Assembly: GCA_034509425.1 (NCBI GenBank)
Contig: JAVTVJ010000072.1
Coordinates: forward strand, 4,526,001-4,590,000
Direction: 5' to 3'
From: Eopsaltria australis
Taxonomy: Eukaryota; Chordata; Aves; Passeriformes; Petroicidae
DNA: 64,000 bases
Part shown: one piece after another, positions 1-13,300 of the stretch
Position numbering within the stretch: the first letter of the stretch is position 1
How the letters are laid out: each line of letters opens with the position of its first letter
Notes under the pieces: model-generated
Told to the model about the DNA's origin: nothing
Seen by the model: the letters and a program-made list of their open reading frames with translations, nothing else
Database searches by the model: none
Position numbers and translations under genes: made by a program

Positions 1-3000
1 TTAATATTGATGTACATGAGATGAAAAGGTTTTGATCTGGCAGTATCAAAGAAGCCTTAGATTTCTAGCAAAGCCCTGGAGGTTCATAATAAAAGAGACT
101 GCCTTTTTTCTTCCTCTCCCTAAATACGCACATTCTTCATACTAATTATATTTTTAAATGTTCAACAAATAGATCAACAGCTGCTAGTACACAGATTCTT
201 ATGAAACAAGCTGGACTGGAACAGTTTTAAAAAGCTAGACTGTATCTTTTAAGTGGGTTTTGAGAAACTTCAGTAGTCCTCAATTGTTTTACTGGGTATT
301 CTGTCTGGTGTTTAAAACAAAAGAGTCTTGGGAGACTTTTTAGCAGTAAATTTAGAGAGTCATTAAACTTCATTCTGTTCTCTTAAAGAGAGAAGAAACT
401 GACCCAAATTAATTTTGACCTAAGGCAACCTTACCAAGATTCAAGGTACTTAGGAACAGTGAGGAATCTGATGAAGACAAATACATTATAGATCACAAAG
501 TTATTTTTTCCCCAAATCTTCCTAAGTCTAGGTACCTGTTCAGATTCAAAGACCATCTGTCTTTGAGACAAGGAACCAGGAATTTATAATTGAAACTTGG
601 GGACTAGTAGTTTTGTCTCTGGGAATCTTGGAGAAAGGGAAACTGACAATGATTCTGAAGATCCAGCTGCAAGATTTAATTACTTGGAGAAAAAAAAGCC
701 AGACAGTCCTTAAAACAAGGAAAGATCCTTGCATGGAAATGAATGTATCAAAAGAATGGTATCCTACTGGGCCCAAGGTGAAGACAACACACAAGCCAAG
801 GGTGGTCCAGGAACCTTGTAGTTGTACAGCCTTGTTCTGGCCCTACCTGCTTATTGTGGACTGATAAATGTTCAAAAAAAGAAACTTGATAGTATCTGTT
901 TGTTGGTTATAGCTGTTCATAAAATTATGCCAGAAAAAAAGAAAAAGCTGGTTTGGTATATTCTTTCAGGGGGAAGCAAAGTCTCAGAATTCAACAGCTT
1001 TGTTCTTCCATTTGAAAAAATAATGATAAAATTGTTTCTCTCTGACAAGGCAAAGTATCAGCTACTTAATATGTTTCTTTCTTTGCTTGTATGTCTTTCT
1101 TAAACATTAGTATAGACAAAGATGATAAATATTTTTGTTTCATCAAAATTAATCACTTTCTCTCCAGCTTTCAGATCTCAGGTCATGATACCAAAAATCT
1201 TAACAATGCAATCCTGTTCCACCTCAAAACAGTTGCTAACAGGGGGTCACATTATTCTTGGGAGTCTCACGGTGTTTTTAAACACTGCTGAGTTTAGTAG
1301 TGAATGATAGGCGACTTTACATAGGAAGGCAGTGGGGGGAAAAAAAACCCTCTTCCTTCCACATGACTTTCAAAACCCTGTAAAGACTGGTTCAAAGACT
1401 GGAGTAGATGGCAGCTGTATTTATGTGCCTTCCATTACAGTTTCTAATGATTAGATAGCAAAAGAGACTATGTTCAGGACTCTAGAACTCCCATCCCAAG
1501 GACACTAGATTGAGTTGGGACTAAAGACTAGCAGCTCTTAGAATGTATTATTATGCCATCTTAACAATGGCTTCTGAAAGGTCCAGGGAATCTTTACTCA
1601 ATTACTGTATATTTATTTGACATTCCACTGTTTTAAAATGACCTTTGCTTAAACCACTGTATATCTTACAGAATTCTTTCTGGAGGCTCCATGGAAGGGA
1701 TTAGTTGATATTTGCAAGTTCTAAACAGTTTATCTGTAGGAATTTAGTTTTGTGTAACTCAATATAGAGTCATAGTTGCATTGCTTTGGGGATGGCTTTT
1801 TCCCCCCCTACATTTATTAATTTTTAATATTAATTGACTTTCTTTTGAGATTTATATAAGTCAATAAAATTCTCATAACTAATGGATATTGTATATCAAT
1901 ATACAGACTTAAAATTAAGTGCTTAGAGACCAAGGTTTAGAGTGTAAAATTAGAATTTTCATTGCATATAACATTAATGCTCTGACTGTCACTATGTGTT
2001 AGCACAAAAACCAGGTGTTTTCTTCTAGAAGTCAGTGTACCTCTTCTAGGATTGTCATTATATTCATTGAACATTCAAGTTATCATGCACATGTAACCCT
2101 TAATTTATTGGGTCTCTTTAACCACATGCAGAGGCTCTACAAGTATAGTTTGTACATTGTTTGTAAATGTACAGCAATTCTTCACTGGCTAGATACACAG
2201 AGCAGGTAGGTAGACGTAACTAGACTAAACATGAGTATGCTCAGCATCTCCAGTACAGGCATCTGATGAGTCTCTGCTGCTCAGATAATTATTATTTATG
2301 TGGAAAATTGCCAGACCCTCCATGGTCCTTGGAACAGGCTTGGTCTTCATTCTTCTGAGTTCTCATTTTTTGACTCACTAGTTCTTTTCAGCATTTCAGC
2401 CCTTTCCATGTCACTGTTTTTCTCTGATTGCCCAAGTTGGTACTGCCATTTCAAAAATTTCACTTTTGTCTTTGTTTTTTTTTTTCTCAAGAAGAAAATC
2501 TTGGCTTTAGCCTGTATCCTTTCACAGCTCAAGAATTTTTCAGTAAAGCTGAGCCAAGGCCACGTAACTGCACCTTACAAAACTGGGCCATGGGCTACAG
2601 ACAGCTCAACCCTGGTGCCATGGATTTCAGTGAGTGCAGACACAGATCCATTGGAAAAGTTATGGCTTGAGACCAAGTGCACAGGTATTGCACATGCTTC
2701 TGAGATAATGTCAATTATATCAAGGGTAAAGATTTCTCTTTAGCTATGTTCCTTGGCTTTTCCTTTATGCAATGAAGTCTTGAGACAATCTACGGATGTT
2801 TAAGTGCATTAGGTACATAGAGCAAGGAAATTAGCATCATTAACACCTCCAGGATGGACAGATTCCTTACCAAGGAGTTTTATTTTCTGTTAATGTTTTG
2901 GTGGTTGTAGTTTTTTTAACATAGTGGCTGTCCAATATTTAATATTCTTTAAAAGTGGTATCTGAATTATCAAAATATATTTGATAAACTAACACAGTGC

Positions 3001-6000
3001 TATTGTGGGGCTATTGATGCAAAATTATTTGATGTCTATGCATAGAATTGCATGTCTGGTTTGGCTGAAAAAACATTTTATGAAAGAGGATTTAAGGTAA
3101 CGCTTTCAGAAACCATACTTCCTTAAAGTTTAAGCTCAGTTGCTTATATGCCATTTTGCATAGTCTTTTAACACCTGTTTAAAGTATTTCTGAAAGGTTC
3201 TTTTTTCTTGCATAGCAGGGCACTACATCCATAGAGAGCAGTTAAATTTGCTAGATTAATATGGGAATTTAGATTATGCAATACTGTCCCCATACCTACC
3301 TTTGTATTACCTGAAACATTAAACTGAAATCTAGCTTTCTTCCGAGATCTGAAAGATCATCAGCCCCAAACAACCCCACTCTATCCTGTCCATATGAAAA
3401 ATATTTCCAAAATAATTATATTGGGAGCTGAGACTCTTATCCATTTGGTTTATTAACAATGAAAATCCCATAGGTAACTAAACTCTGTTTACTTTGAATT
3501 TATGACTGTAATTCTCTTTTATTACTGAATTCAGACTGCCACAGAACCTGTAGCAACACTTTTTATCTTTCTTTGAAATATATTTCTAGTTAGTCTCCCT
3601 TATCCTACTTTGTGTGTCCTGATTGAAATAAGGTATTCTTTCACTGTCCTCAGGAAAAGAGGCAGCATTAGTCACTACAGGCTAAAAAAATACAAGTGAG
3701 AAAGCATTCAGTTCACAGCTTGAAAATAGAAATACCAGGCTTTTGTGCTATGCTCTATTCTTTATTTTGTCATAAGACCAGCATAATTCTTGAATAACAG
3801 CAACAAGACAAAGTAATTAGAGCTGGATTCATCTTTTCTGTTAGAGCTCCATGTTCTCATTTTTGAACAGACAATCTCCATTAAGCTGCTGAAATATACT
3901 TCACAGACAGTTTTGTGGAGAGAAAATACAAATATTTTGATAGTGATTTGGCAAGAGTTTTAACATTAGACCAATCAATTTTGCAGTGTAAATGAGTATA
4001 GGATAAGCTGTGACTGGTGATTGCTTCAGGAAAGAGCATGATATATTTTTATTATATATGTAACTTCAGAGTATTCATGTTTTCCCCAGCTGCTTCTGAA
4101 TGGGACTGAAGAAAACACCTTTCTGCAGTTGCTTCAATGCACATTACACTTGGGACACTCTGCTGAGAGCATGTCTCAGTGATTCCTCTTCCCATCTATC
4201 CCTGAAAGTTTCCAGGATGTAAAGATATTTGCCAAATTCTTGCATGATTGACATTTGCATTTTCCCTTAAAATTGTGTGGGTTATTATTATTTCTTTCTT
4301 AGGGAACACTTGAGTGTCACATTATGAGAAGATGCTTATAGCACATGCAGGAAAGGGTGTTGCAGATAATGACACATTTTAGTAAAGAGGGAAAGGGTTA
4401 TGCTGCTGGGAAAAAGATAGAATAGAAAATATTGTATGACAAATTCAGTTCACTGCACTGTGATTTTAACACTGACATATTCTAGGCACCTTGGGATCAA
4501 TAATATTCATAATCTGATTTCCCAGAATAATTTTTCTCATATGCAAACATAGACAAATCAGCTGTAATTTACAATTCAGCACTTTTGCATAATGCCTGAG
4601 AAGCTGAGCAATAATTAAAAAACTTCCACTCTCCTGATTTTTGACCTTGAGAATTGATGTGAGAGAATCTGGCATGTTGGTTCTCTATGTTGTGTTCTCG
4701 TTTAGTAACAAAACTGATCTCTGTTCTAAGGCTAGCAGTCTCTCTGTTCAAAGGCAAAAGCATTTTTGCATCTGAACAGCATCAGTCCAAGAGCAAATCT
4801 TGTTCTGGGGCATCACAAAATCTGAATAATGAGACAGGGAAAAAAATTCTGAGAGGAATGCAAATTGATTAAAATACCTACTGACCTAAACTGGAGCATC
4901 TTTCTCTGCCAAGAATGACTGCAGTTCATTAGCATGGAAAGTTGTGGTTTTCTTCTTCAGGGTAAGAACTATGTTTCAGAGAAGAACAATGGTAATGTTG
5001 ATCTGTCTAAGTAGTAATACACAATCACATTAATATGTAGGCTAAAATGAACCTCAGACATGTGTAGACACTTTAAACTCTCCTTTGGTTTGATATTATT
5101 ATTTAGATAATAATGCCAGCTAAAGAACTTTCCATATTTCTGTGAAAATGAGAACTTTTCAGTCTCTTAAAGACTTTTTTTTTCCCTCTTATCAGGGATA
5201 TTTCATGTAAGAATCTATCCAGTGCTCAAGTTCTAGATAGACTTTTTTTAAACAAACTCGAATTTCAGAGCAGTACCATTTTTCCAAGATGAAGCAGTGC
5301 TGTGTGAAGATTGTTTCTCTAAGCAAAAATCAAATGCCATCTACTCTGATAGACTGTGTGGAATCTGCTTAACTTTTTATTCTAACATTGCTGATTTTGT
5401 CTTGTTTTCTTCTATCTGTTCCTGAGTCCCTTGCTTTTTTAGAAAAGCTCTATAACATTTCTAAGACTTAGAAATTACATTTAAAAATACCCAAAATACA
5501 AATATGCACACATGAAAACCACAAGACCTGAGATACAAAAAGTTGGTGGTTTGTTATTCTGGTTTTGATTTTGTCTTAGGACTGTCATGTAGTAATTAAA
5601 GCACTTAAAACAGGTACCATCATGGATAGAGAAGGCTGAGGGACAAATGGTCTTTTTGTTTATTATTCAGTGTCAAATACAGAAATATTGCCCTGTCAAA
5701 AGCAACCAAGAGGGAAAACACTGTTCATTTGGTAAAGACTTGAGGTATAGTTTAGGAATTCAGCAATGTCTTGAAGCACAAAATACAAGGTATTGTAACA
5801 AGTGTTGGGTACAGTATTGTCAGGCATCCTGCCCTCAAGAAAGTGAGTCATGTGGCATATAATTGTTACCTTGGTCTGGCTTCAGGCTGCAGAAGAGTGT
5901 ATTTTGTGTGACAGTGGGAAATGTCAGCACTCAGACATCCAAGAGGAAAATAATTTTTTTTCTTACTAGAGTTTAATTTACAAATTAAACCCAAGACAAT

Positions 6001-7474
6001 AGAACAAGCTTGAGGCTTAGCTTTCCAAAGTGATGCCTTTTTAAAGGAAAAATACTGTTTCTCTTTAGAATATCTGCCTATGTGAATCCTCATCAGAGAC
6101 CAGTGAAATTTTAAATACTTTCATCAGTCATTTCCTTTGAGGTAACATGTACATTCCATCTGTCTGCTCTTCCCCTCCCAAGAGCCATAAATCAGAGAAT
6201 AATCACTCTTGCTAAAGAGTTCATTTTTGTTGCTTCTGTCAACATGAGAAGTAACTCATGCTACATTGAATTACAAGGCCTAGGTTTTATATGTATTTTT
6301 TCTCATTTCTTTTTCATTTGGTACTTTGATTTCTCCCTATTTAGTTTGAGGGTATTTGGGGGGGTGGGATTTTTCTTCCCTTTTTTTTTCCCTCTGTGAC
6401 AAAAATATAAAAAATTATTTGTTCTATGGGTAACTAAGGTTGAAAAAAATACAGCAATACTCTTGTTGTTATCAAATCATGGTTGGTAGAGGGCATCTTA
6501 GTTCAGAAGATTAGTAAGTAAACAATTAAAAAGCCCTCATAAAATAATTTTTACTGGTTGAACATACCTACAAAAGCAGACTCTATACAGTCTTATTTCA
6601 ACAACTGAATGGTAATTCATTCAGAAAAACTTGTCACAGCTCTTGGGTTATGTAGTCACTTGTCAACTGCTTTCCTCAGCTGCTTTCTTAGGAACAGCAT
6701 TAATAAATCTGATATTACTCTGTCTCAGTCAGTGGAATTATTAGAAGCTTATTCTATGCTCACAGGTGGCTAAAGCCACAGGAAAATGGTTTCACACCAT
6801 CTTTCAACTGAGAATAGAACTTCCGAACTTATCTTTGGTCATTGGTCAAACTGAGCCTCAGGTTATTTAGATATTTGGTTCACAGATTTTCTCAACATTG
6901 TTTATTCAAGAAGTCTGTAACCTGTTTACAAGTCCAGCTGGCAGAGGATTAGCTTTGGAGTGAGCTCTGCCATCTATATTTTTCTGTCATCATCAGTACA
7001 TGAGCTTCTGAAATGCATGCCAAATAGTTCTGTTTTCTATCCCAGTGTCTGGTCCTTTAAAGACCTGCTAGTTAGAATGAATATGTGTGAAGAAAGTTTC
7101 CTTGGATCACCATTAGGTGCCTAGTGACTTCTGCAGGAGGCTGGAAAATCTCACAAAAGAGCCATAGCAAAAAAGTGCAATAAAAAAACAGTGTTTAACA
7201 TAAACATTCAGAGGGGAGTACAATCAGATCAATTTTACAGAGAATTTAATGTTGAAGTAACTGACACCGATAGTCAGATGAACAGCAAACTAGATAGACA
7301 GAAAGCTTTAATTACTCTTCTCATCCCATCTATGATCTCTAAAGAAGTCAGAGTTGATTTTTTTCAGAAATAGAAAATTCCTGGCAGCTCCCATTGCATC
7401 TGTTTAAAACTAGCAGAATCAAAGACCACTCTGAAGAAGGTAACAGTCAGAGCACCAGAGCTGCAGTTTACTTA
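1..7474. other. Single-copy AT-rich DNA, no gene seen
   Basis: All six frames are broken by frequent stops. The longest open frame (2300-2743, 147 codons) runs through a T-rich tract giving Phe and Lys runs, with a partly overlapping frame open on the other strand, so I read it as chance. Short A and T runs are scattered (for example near 1805, 2477, 6383). I recognise no CR1 tail, LTR end, tandem array or RNA gene here. Confidence 0.6.
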
Positions 7475-7602
7475 GAGAATCATAGAGAATCATAGAGTTT
7501 GGAAAATACCTCTAAGATCATCCAGTCCAATCATTAAGCTGACAGGTCCACCATTAAACCATGTCTCTAAGTACCACATCTACATGTTTTTTGAAGACTT
7601 GA
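7475..7602 (-). mobile_element. CR1 LINE 3' end fragment
   Basis: Read on the plus strand, the piece opens with two tandem GAATCATAGA units, the reverse complement of the octamer tail of avian CR1. It continues with the conserved 3' UTR wording (TTGGAAAA, CCTCTAAGATCATC, AGTCCAA) and later a CCATGTCTCTAAGT segment known from several CR1 subfamilies. The element therefore lies on the minus strand with its 3' end at about 7475. Only about 130 bp remains, with no coding sequence, as expected of a severely 5'-truncated insertion. Confidence 0.85.
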
Positions 7603-9149
7603 AAGAAAGAAATTCATATAGTCATTTTTACAAGTGTATTTTCCCATTGTTTCTATCACTTCCAAATCTTAAGAATATACCATATTCCACACCTAAAAGC
7701 AGAAGTTTAACAGCCAAGTATTTCAGCTGAGGCACTAGATAGAAGTTAGCTCTTGTAAAGGAGGCTCAGTCATTAGTGTACCACAACATTTGAGAACAGT
7801 GTTTGCTTACTCTGTGAAATCCATGCATCTGCATCTGCATTAATTTGGTTTAGAAGGGGGAATTTCTTTGTAGTAAGACGAGGATCACAAAACACTTTGC
7901 ATGTCAAACCAGAACAGGCTCTTTCCTAGAAGTATTTCTTTGATTATGCTTCATTAATTGCATATTATGAAACAACTAGGCATAAATTAAAATACCAGCG
8001 TTTTTGAAATTAGGTTCCATTAGTCTCATCTCACCCTTCTGAACACGGCCCTGACTGAGTTAGCACACAAACACAAAAAAAGGTCAAGTCCTCTTGTCAG
8101 TACTGGCAGAGTGATAGTTTAAGAGTATAAGGCTTTTCATAACCACTTTTACAGCTGGTCTGAGCTCCAGAGTATATAGGTCAGACATCTTCAGAGATGT
8201 TTTCTGGAATGATGAAATGAGCCTTGTGAAACTTCAGAAGGACCATGAAAACTGAGAAGGGCAATACAAAAAGAACCTAGTTTTTCCATATCAGCAGGAA
8301 GAAAGTCATTGAGTTTTAGATTCTTCCAGAAGCCTTGAGACCATCAGACACCCAGGAGAAGCAGCAGAAAGGCTGGACTGATTTATTTCTTTTAATAGGA
8401 GCAAGCAACTTATTTCCATCTCTCCACCCAAAAGTTAAAAAACACTGAAAACAACAGCAAAAACATTGGTAATTTGTGGAACAGGTACTTATTTGCTGAC
8501 ACTTTACCTGCATAGCTGTGTACTTTATCTTGGAGAGAAACTTACCTATCCTGTTTTCCTCTCATATAAAGGAATTACTTGAGACATTTCAGTTAATTTC
8601 ATTAAATGTTTTTCAGTCATTTTACTTGCACATCATATCTATAGATGCAAAAGTTTATACAGCACCTTCTTCTTTCCTAGACTGGACTTCAGACACACTC
8701 CAGATTAAACTTATTAGTTCTGTAGTCAAAAACACTCATACATTCAACATGGCAGGTTTAGGTGGTGTTATCATTCAGTATCCACATCTGACTGAATCCC
8801 TGCAGTATCTGGACTTGCCTTTTGGAAGAAACAAGCTCATCAGTTCTGGAAGCAGGGGATGAAAGCAATTGCCTGTTTAACAGCACACAGAATACCCTCA
8901 GCTCAGAGCTACATCCTGAGAGCTGTCCTTTGGGGAAATTAGATAGTTATTTCATGCAGAACTAAGAACTCCCACCTGCAAGAATGAAAACTCTTACCTT
9001 TACAATAAACTGAACTTTCCATGAGAAAATTAATGGAAAAAAGTATTACACCTCACTCATTAATTTCCTCTCTACAATGATACAAAGCTTTTATCTGCAA
9101 CCTCATGATGATTCACAAATTATAATTGTGTCTGCCTGGGAAAAGGGCA
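7603..9149. other. Single-copy AT-rich DNA, no gene seen
   Basis: The open frame at 8518-8862 (114 codons) has no recognisable domain. The start of the 9150 LTR closes the stretch. I recognise no repeat. Confidence 0.55.
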
Positions 9150-9728
9150 TGTAATGGATTTGCATGCCAAGGCACGGACACTGGGGAACTGTGGCCTCCA
9201 AGAGGAGCAGCCACAGCTATCCCATGTCAGAGACAGCCAATTCCTGTCAGCTCTGTGAGACCCTGCTGCAGGGGATAGCTGAGCCCCTAGCCATGGCTAT
9301 TTCCCTCAAAGAAGACATCTCTAAGAAAACTGAGAAAATTCTGCACAGAGGATGAAGGAACAAAAATAGTGAGAAACAGCAGATGGAACACCAGGATCAG
9401 AGGAAAAAGAGGAGGTACTCCATGCTGGAGCAGATATCCACACTGCAGCCCCATGGAGGACCCAATGCAGCAGTAGGTGTACATGTCCCGAGGGAAGTGG
9501 CAGCCCATGAAAAGCCCACACTGGAGCAGAGGAAAAGGATGAGGAGGAAGGACCGGCAGAGAGGAACTGTCATGATTGCAACTCCCAGTTCCCCATTGCC
9601 TCTGCAATGCTGGGGAGGGTGGGGAGAGGACAAGGAGTCAGGAGTGGAGGAATGATGTTGAACCTGAGAAAAAAGGGGATGGGTGAATGTCTTTTTGTTT
9701 TTGAACATCTACGTATTTTTTAATTTGC

Positions 9729-9734
9729 AATAAA
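9729..9734 (+). promoter_or_regulatory. LTR polyadenylation signal AATAAA
   Basis: AATAAA lies in the R/U5 part of the plus-strand LTR, just before the point where the CR1 entered. The sister LTR at 27818 has the same signal on the other strand (27989-27994), which supports the alignment. Confidence 0.6.
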
Positions 9735-9756
9735 TTGAATTAGTTTTATCCAAGTC

Positions 9757-10123
9757 ACAGAATCACAGAATATGCTGTTAGAAGGGAAGCACAAGGATCA
9801 TTGATTCCAAATCCCAGCCCTGCACAGGACCATCCCCAAGAATCACACCTGTGAGCATTGTCCAAATGCTTCTTGAACTCAGTCAGGCTGGTATTGTGAC
9901 CACTTCCCTGGGGAGCCTGTTCCAGTGCCCAACCACCCTCTGTGGGAAGAACCTTTTTCTAATATCCAATCTACACCTTTCCTGGCAAAACTTCAGGCCA
10001 TTCCCTCAGGTCCTGTCACTGTCACCACAGAGAAGAGATCAGTGCCTGCCCCTCCTCTTCCCCTTTTGAAGAAGCTGTAGACTGCAATGAGGTCTCCCTT
10101 CACACTCCTTCAGGCTGAACAGA
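9757..10123 (-). mobile_element. CR1 LINE fragment nested in the 9150 LTR
   Basis: The left edge carries two CAGAATCA-type octamers (reverse complement of the CR1 tail), followed by CR1 3' UTR wording such as GAGCATTGTCCAAATGCTTC, GCCTGTTCCAGTGCCCAACC and TCAGGCTGAACAGACCAAG. It is a 5'-truncated element on the minus strand. CCAAGTC stands immediately left (9750-9756) and again at the right junction (10124-10130), consistent with a 7-bp target-site duplication. The CR1 consensus, as I remember it, also reads CCAAGT at the right point, so part of the repeat could be element sequence. The insertion postdates the LTR. Confidence 0.9.
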
Positions 10124-10298
10124 CCAAGTCAAGTCTGTTTTGTTCATGACAATAACTGGTCAATCAATCTTCCTATCTCTATCTTCACCCATGTTATTTC
10201 CTCCCCCTCCCATGTTTGAGGGAGGTGAAGAAGTGAGAGTCTGGGTAGGTGTCCAGAAGCTAGCCAAAGTCAACCCACCATAGGGGGTTTGGCAGATG

Positions 10299-10322
10299 TT
10301 CCTGCAAACATCTTTGCAGGAA
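10299..10322. repeat. Perfect 10-bp inverted repeat, 4-nt loop
   Basis: TTCCTGCAAA, a CATC spacer and TTTGCAGGAA form an uninterrupted hairpin 16 bp after the LTR end. There is no U-rich tail and no gene beside it, so I do not call it a terminator. Confidence 0.8.
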
Positions 10323-13300
10323 GATAAAGCTTATGTCTTCCTAAGAGCATCAGTAATATGATCAGAAGTATTTCTTGCACTTGCTGTGCAAAACACAGTG
10401 GAAAAGTTTTTTGTGATCTTTCACCGCCTAGATTTAATTAATTTTAAGCACTTAATTGAGGCATCTAAGTCAGAAGTTTAGTCACCTTAGTCAAAGAAAA
10501 GGAACAGATGCCTTCAAAAGATGATTTAAATCTTTAATTGGACAACATTTTACTCTGGAGGTATTGGATTCTCACCATTGATTATAAATGAAACCACAGA
10601 CAAGGGCATTCTTGAAGGGCCTTGAGTCAAGCAGGATGAATCAGGGCATCTGTGGCTGAGGAATAACAGTCCTTGATTTTTCTTCTACAAAGAAAGAACC
10701 TAGTAGTAGCACTTTAGAATCTGCTTTTCATGTATTGGCCACAGTAGCCATGCAGGTTATTCTACTCTTCCATACTGAACTGAAATGTCCCTATCTCCTT
10801 AGTACTCAAGACTATTTTAACAGTTGATACTTTTGGACACAGGGATTAAGGCAGATGCACATATTAATGTTGCAGTCCCTTATTAAATATGTGTTGTGCT
10901 TCCCCAGTAATATTTCTTGCAGAGGAAAACATTACCAAAATGAACTGAACATCATTAAAAATGGACAGAACTTAAGGAGATATTAAAGTGTAGCTGTGCA
11001 ATTTTAAAATCCAAATTACACAGTTTGGGCACTGAGCAAATATTATGTGACATCTAAAATCATCCCTCACAAATTTAGCTTTTGGGTAAAATATTAAGTT
11101 TTTTTGTTTGCATGTCAGTTCTAGCAATCATCACACTACACCAAACCAAAAATGTAAGCTGATGGCAGACAGATGATTTTTTTTTCGTTAGAATGATGTT
11201 AGTCAAACTACACGTTTAACTATTTATACATTAAATAACACCTTCTTTCAACAATTTTCTTTCTCTCCTAAATTGCTTGCTTTTGAGATAATACTGTCCT
11301 CTTTCCTTCCAGCAAAGACATATAATCAGGTGCTGTTAAATGAAACTTTTCTTTCAGGTGATTTTAATGACTTGGTGATAAGGACCAGCTCTGATCAAGC
11401 TTACTTATCACTCAAATTAGAGCCACTTCATAAATACTGTGCCTGATATGGTTGATAAGATGAACCTGGGCAGCTGGGGGAAAAAAACCTGCATAGTTGT
11501 CTAGTGAATTTTTAATTACATCATCATCATGGGTTGGGTTTTTCTTTTCTGCACTGTATTCATAATTATTTTTGGTTTTCTGTTCATCCTTGATGAATTT
11601 ATCACATTATGTATTTACCTCTGTTACTGTACTTCCATGCACACTCTCAATCTTTGCTTCCTATAACACATTGCTGCAGAATCCTGCATTTTGTTTAATA
11701 GCAATGTTTATTTTGAATTATCTTTTTGCTATTGCAGGGTGCCAGGCAGCTTTTTCTGATTAAATCTCCACCTATAATCAAATTCTGTAGCAATGTGTGT
11801 TGTGGGGTTTTTTTTTTGTTTGTTTTTAAATTATGAAGACTATATAAAAATGGTTCAGGGAGAAAAGTCCAGTCCTCTGTGGCAGCTTGGCTTCCAGTGC
11901 AGGTTCTCTGTGGCCTTGCCTCTAATTAATGTTTTTGTTTTCAGTTTTCTCTAACCAAAACATTGCAATGGGAGATTTGCAGTGGATATGCACAAGCTGG
12001 ACTTTTTTCAAAGAGTGCAGAATCCTTCCCACCACCTTTCCTCCAGGAAAAAAGAAATAAGGCCAGGTTATCTGCAGATAACTTTGTCAGTATCTTTGAC
12101 ATAGCAAAACATTTGCATGCAGCAAGGGAAACAACAAGAGGAAAAAAGATACTTAGTACTGTATTCCAAATTAAAACTTACCTGAAGCCATCATTGTGCT
12201 TGTATGTCAAAGAAAAAAAATCTCTTAACTCAAAAGGAACCTGTGCTTACTGCTGAAGATAAATTTCTCAGTGTGATACATATATGCTAAGAAAGATACA
12301 TACAGCCATACCACAAGTGCTCAGGTATTGTGGTAATTTACAATTGTGAGGGAATTTTGATTGTGAGATTTACTTATGTTTTGGCAACTGGAAAATAAAT
12401 CATGCTTATGAGAAGTCTTATTTTGATATAATTAATGTGAGGGATGAGCTGGTAAGAAGTATTCAATTTTGGTTTACAATCTCACCAGCCGCTCACCTTG
12501 GACCATAGGTTCTTGAAAATATTTGCTGTTCTGCTGCTTGAGTTTAGACTTAATTGATAAAAAGGACCAAATGGAAATATGCTTATGAAGAAAGACATAA
12601 TTATTTGTTAGGAACATGAAAATTAATATATTTGGTTTTGAGCAGCGTAATCTTTTTAATAACATTAAGGAATATAAAATCTGGAGGCTGGTTTCTTATT
12701 GGCCTTTATGGAATTAAGCTTTTTACACAATGCTTTAAGACATTTATTTTGGCATTTTTACTGACTGGAGCTCCCCTGACTCTAATTCCATCACTGATTA
12801 GCTGATATCTTGCAAAAAGACTACGGCTGTATATTAAAGACAGGAGCCACAACTTGAAAAGAGCCACTTAATTCAGTTTTTGTCCCAGTTGTGTACTCTA
12901 ATAAGGTAATCTGCAATACATATGATATTAAAATAAGTCAAATCACCCCTGTGAATCTGACAAACCAATGTGTTATGGAGAACGGGTTGTGCCTCCAAAA
13001 TTATGTGCTAATCAGTTTTTCAGCAAATACAAAAATGACTGTGGAATTCTGAAGCCATTGAACAAACTCATGATAACAGAAGTGGAATATTTCTTTGTGT
13101 TTTTCTTTGAATATATAATCTAAGACATAAATACTTATCCAATGGTATAAGGTATAAATATAAACCTTAAACAGTATCAGGGAAGTTGTAAAAGGCATTT
13201 GGACGAAGGAAGATTTGACTAGCCCTTGTTTTGCCAGTGCAGTCACAGTGATCACAGCCAGCTGACTGACCACACACAATACCCCAGGGCATCTTAGTGA

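Larger units (their letters stand above)
9150..10282 (+). mobile_element. ERVL-type LTR, plus strand, interrupted by CR1
   Basis: This is an endogenous-retrovirus LTR in sense orientation. It starts TGTAATGGATTTGCATG, close to the 5' end of the family also seen at 27818-28880 (minus) and 50739-50820. A GC-rich U3 follows, with degenerate 'GGAGCAG ... TGCAGCCC' repeats (about 9420-9540), then a polyadenylation signal AATAAA at 9729-9734. At 9757-10123 a minus-strand CR1 interrupts it. The LTR resumes at 10131 with GTCTGTTTTG and ends near 10282 in CAACCCACCATA, where CA would be expected. Without the CR1 it is about 760 bp, shorter than the 1063-bp sister copy, so the U3 has probably lost repeat units. 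The flanks (GGGCA at 9145-9149, GGGGG at 10283-10287) match only 3 of 5 bases, so the target duplication is decayed or a border is misplaced. No internal viral genes adjoin it. Confidence 0.8.

Noticed and set aside
2300..2743. 147-codon plus-strand open frame
   Set aside because: Translates a T-rich tract into Phe/Val/Lys runs; an overlapping minus frame is open too; no motif.
5647..5862. Cys-rich 71-codon frame resembling a small secreted peptide
   Set aside because: No credible signal peptide-plus-cysteine pattern, no repeat or exon context; likely chance.
9164..9708. Several overlapping frames of 63-106 codons
   Set aside because: Inside the 9150 LTR U3 repeats; no viral or host protein match recognised.
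10299..10322. Rho-independent-type terminator
   Set aside because: The context is eukaryotic, with no gene upstream and no T-run after the stem.
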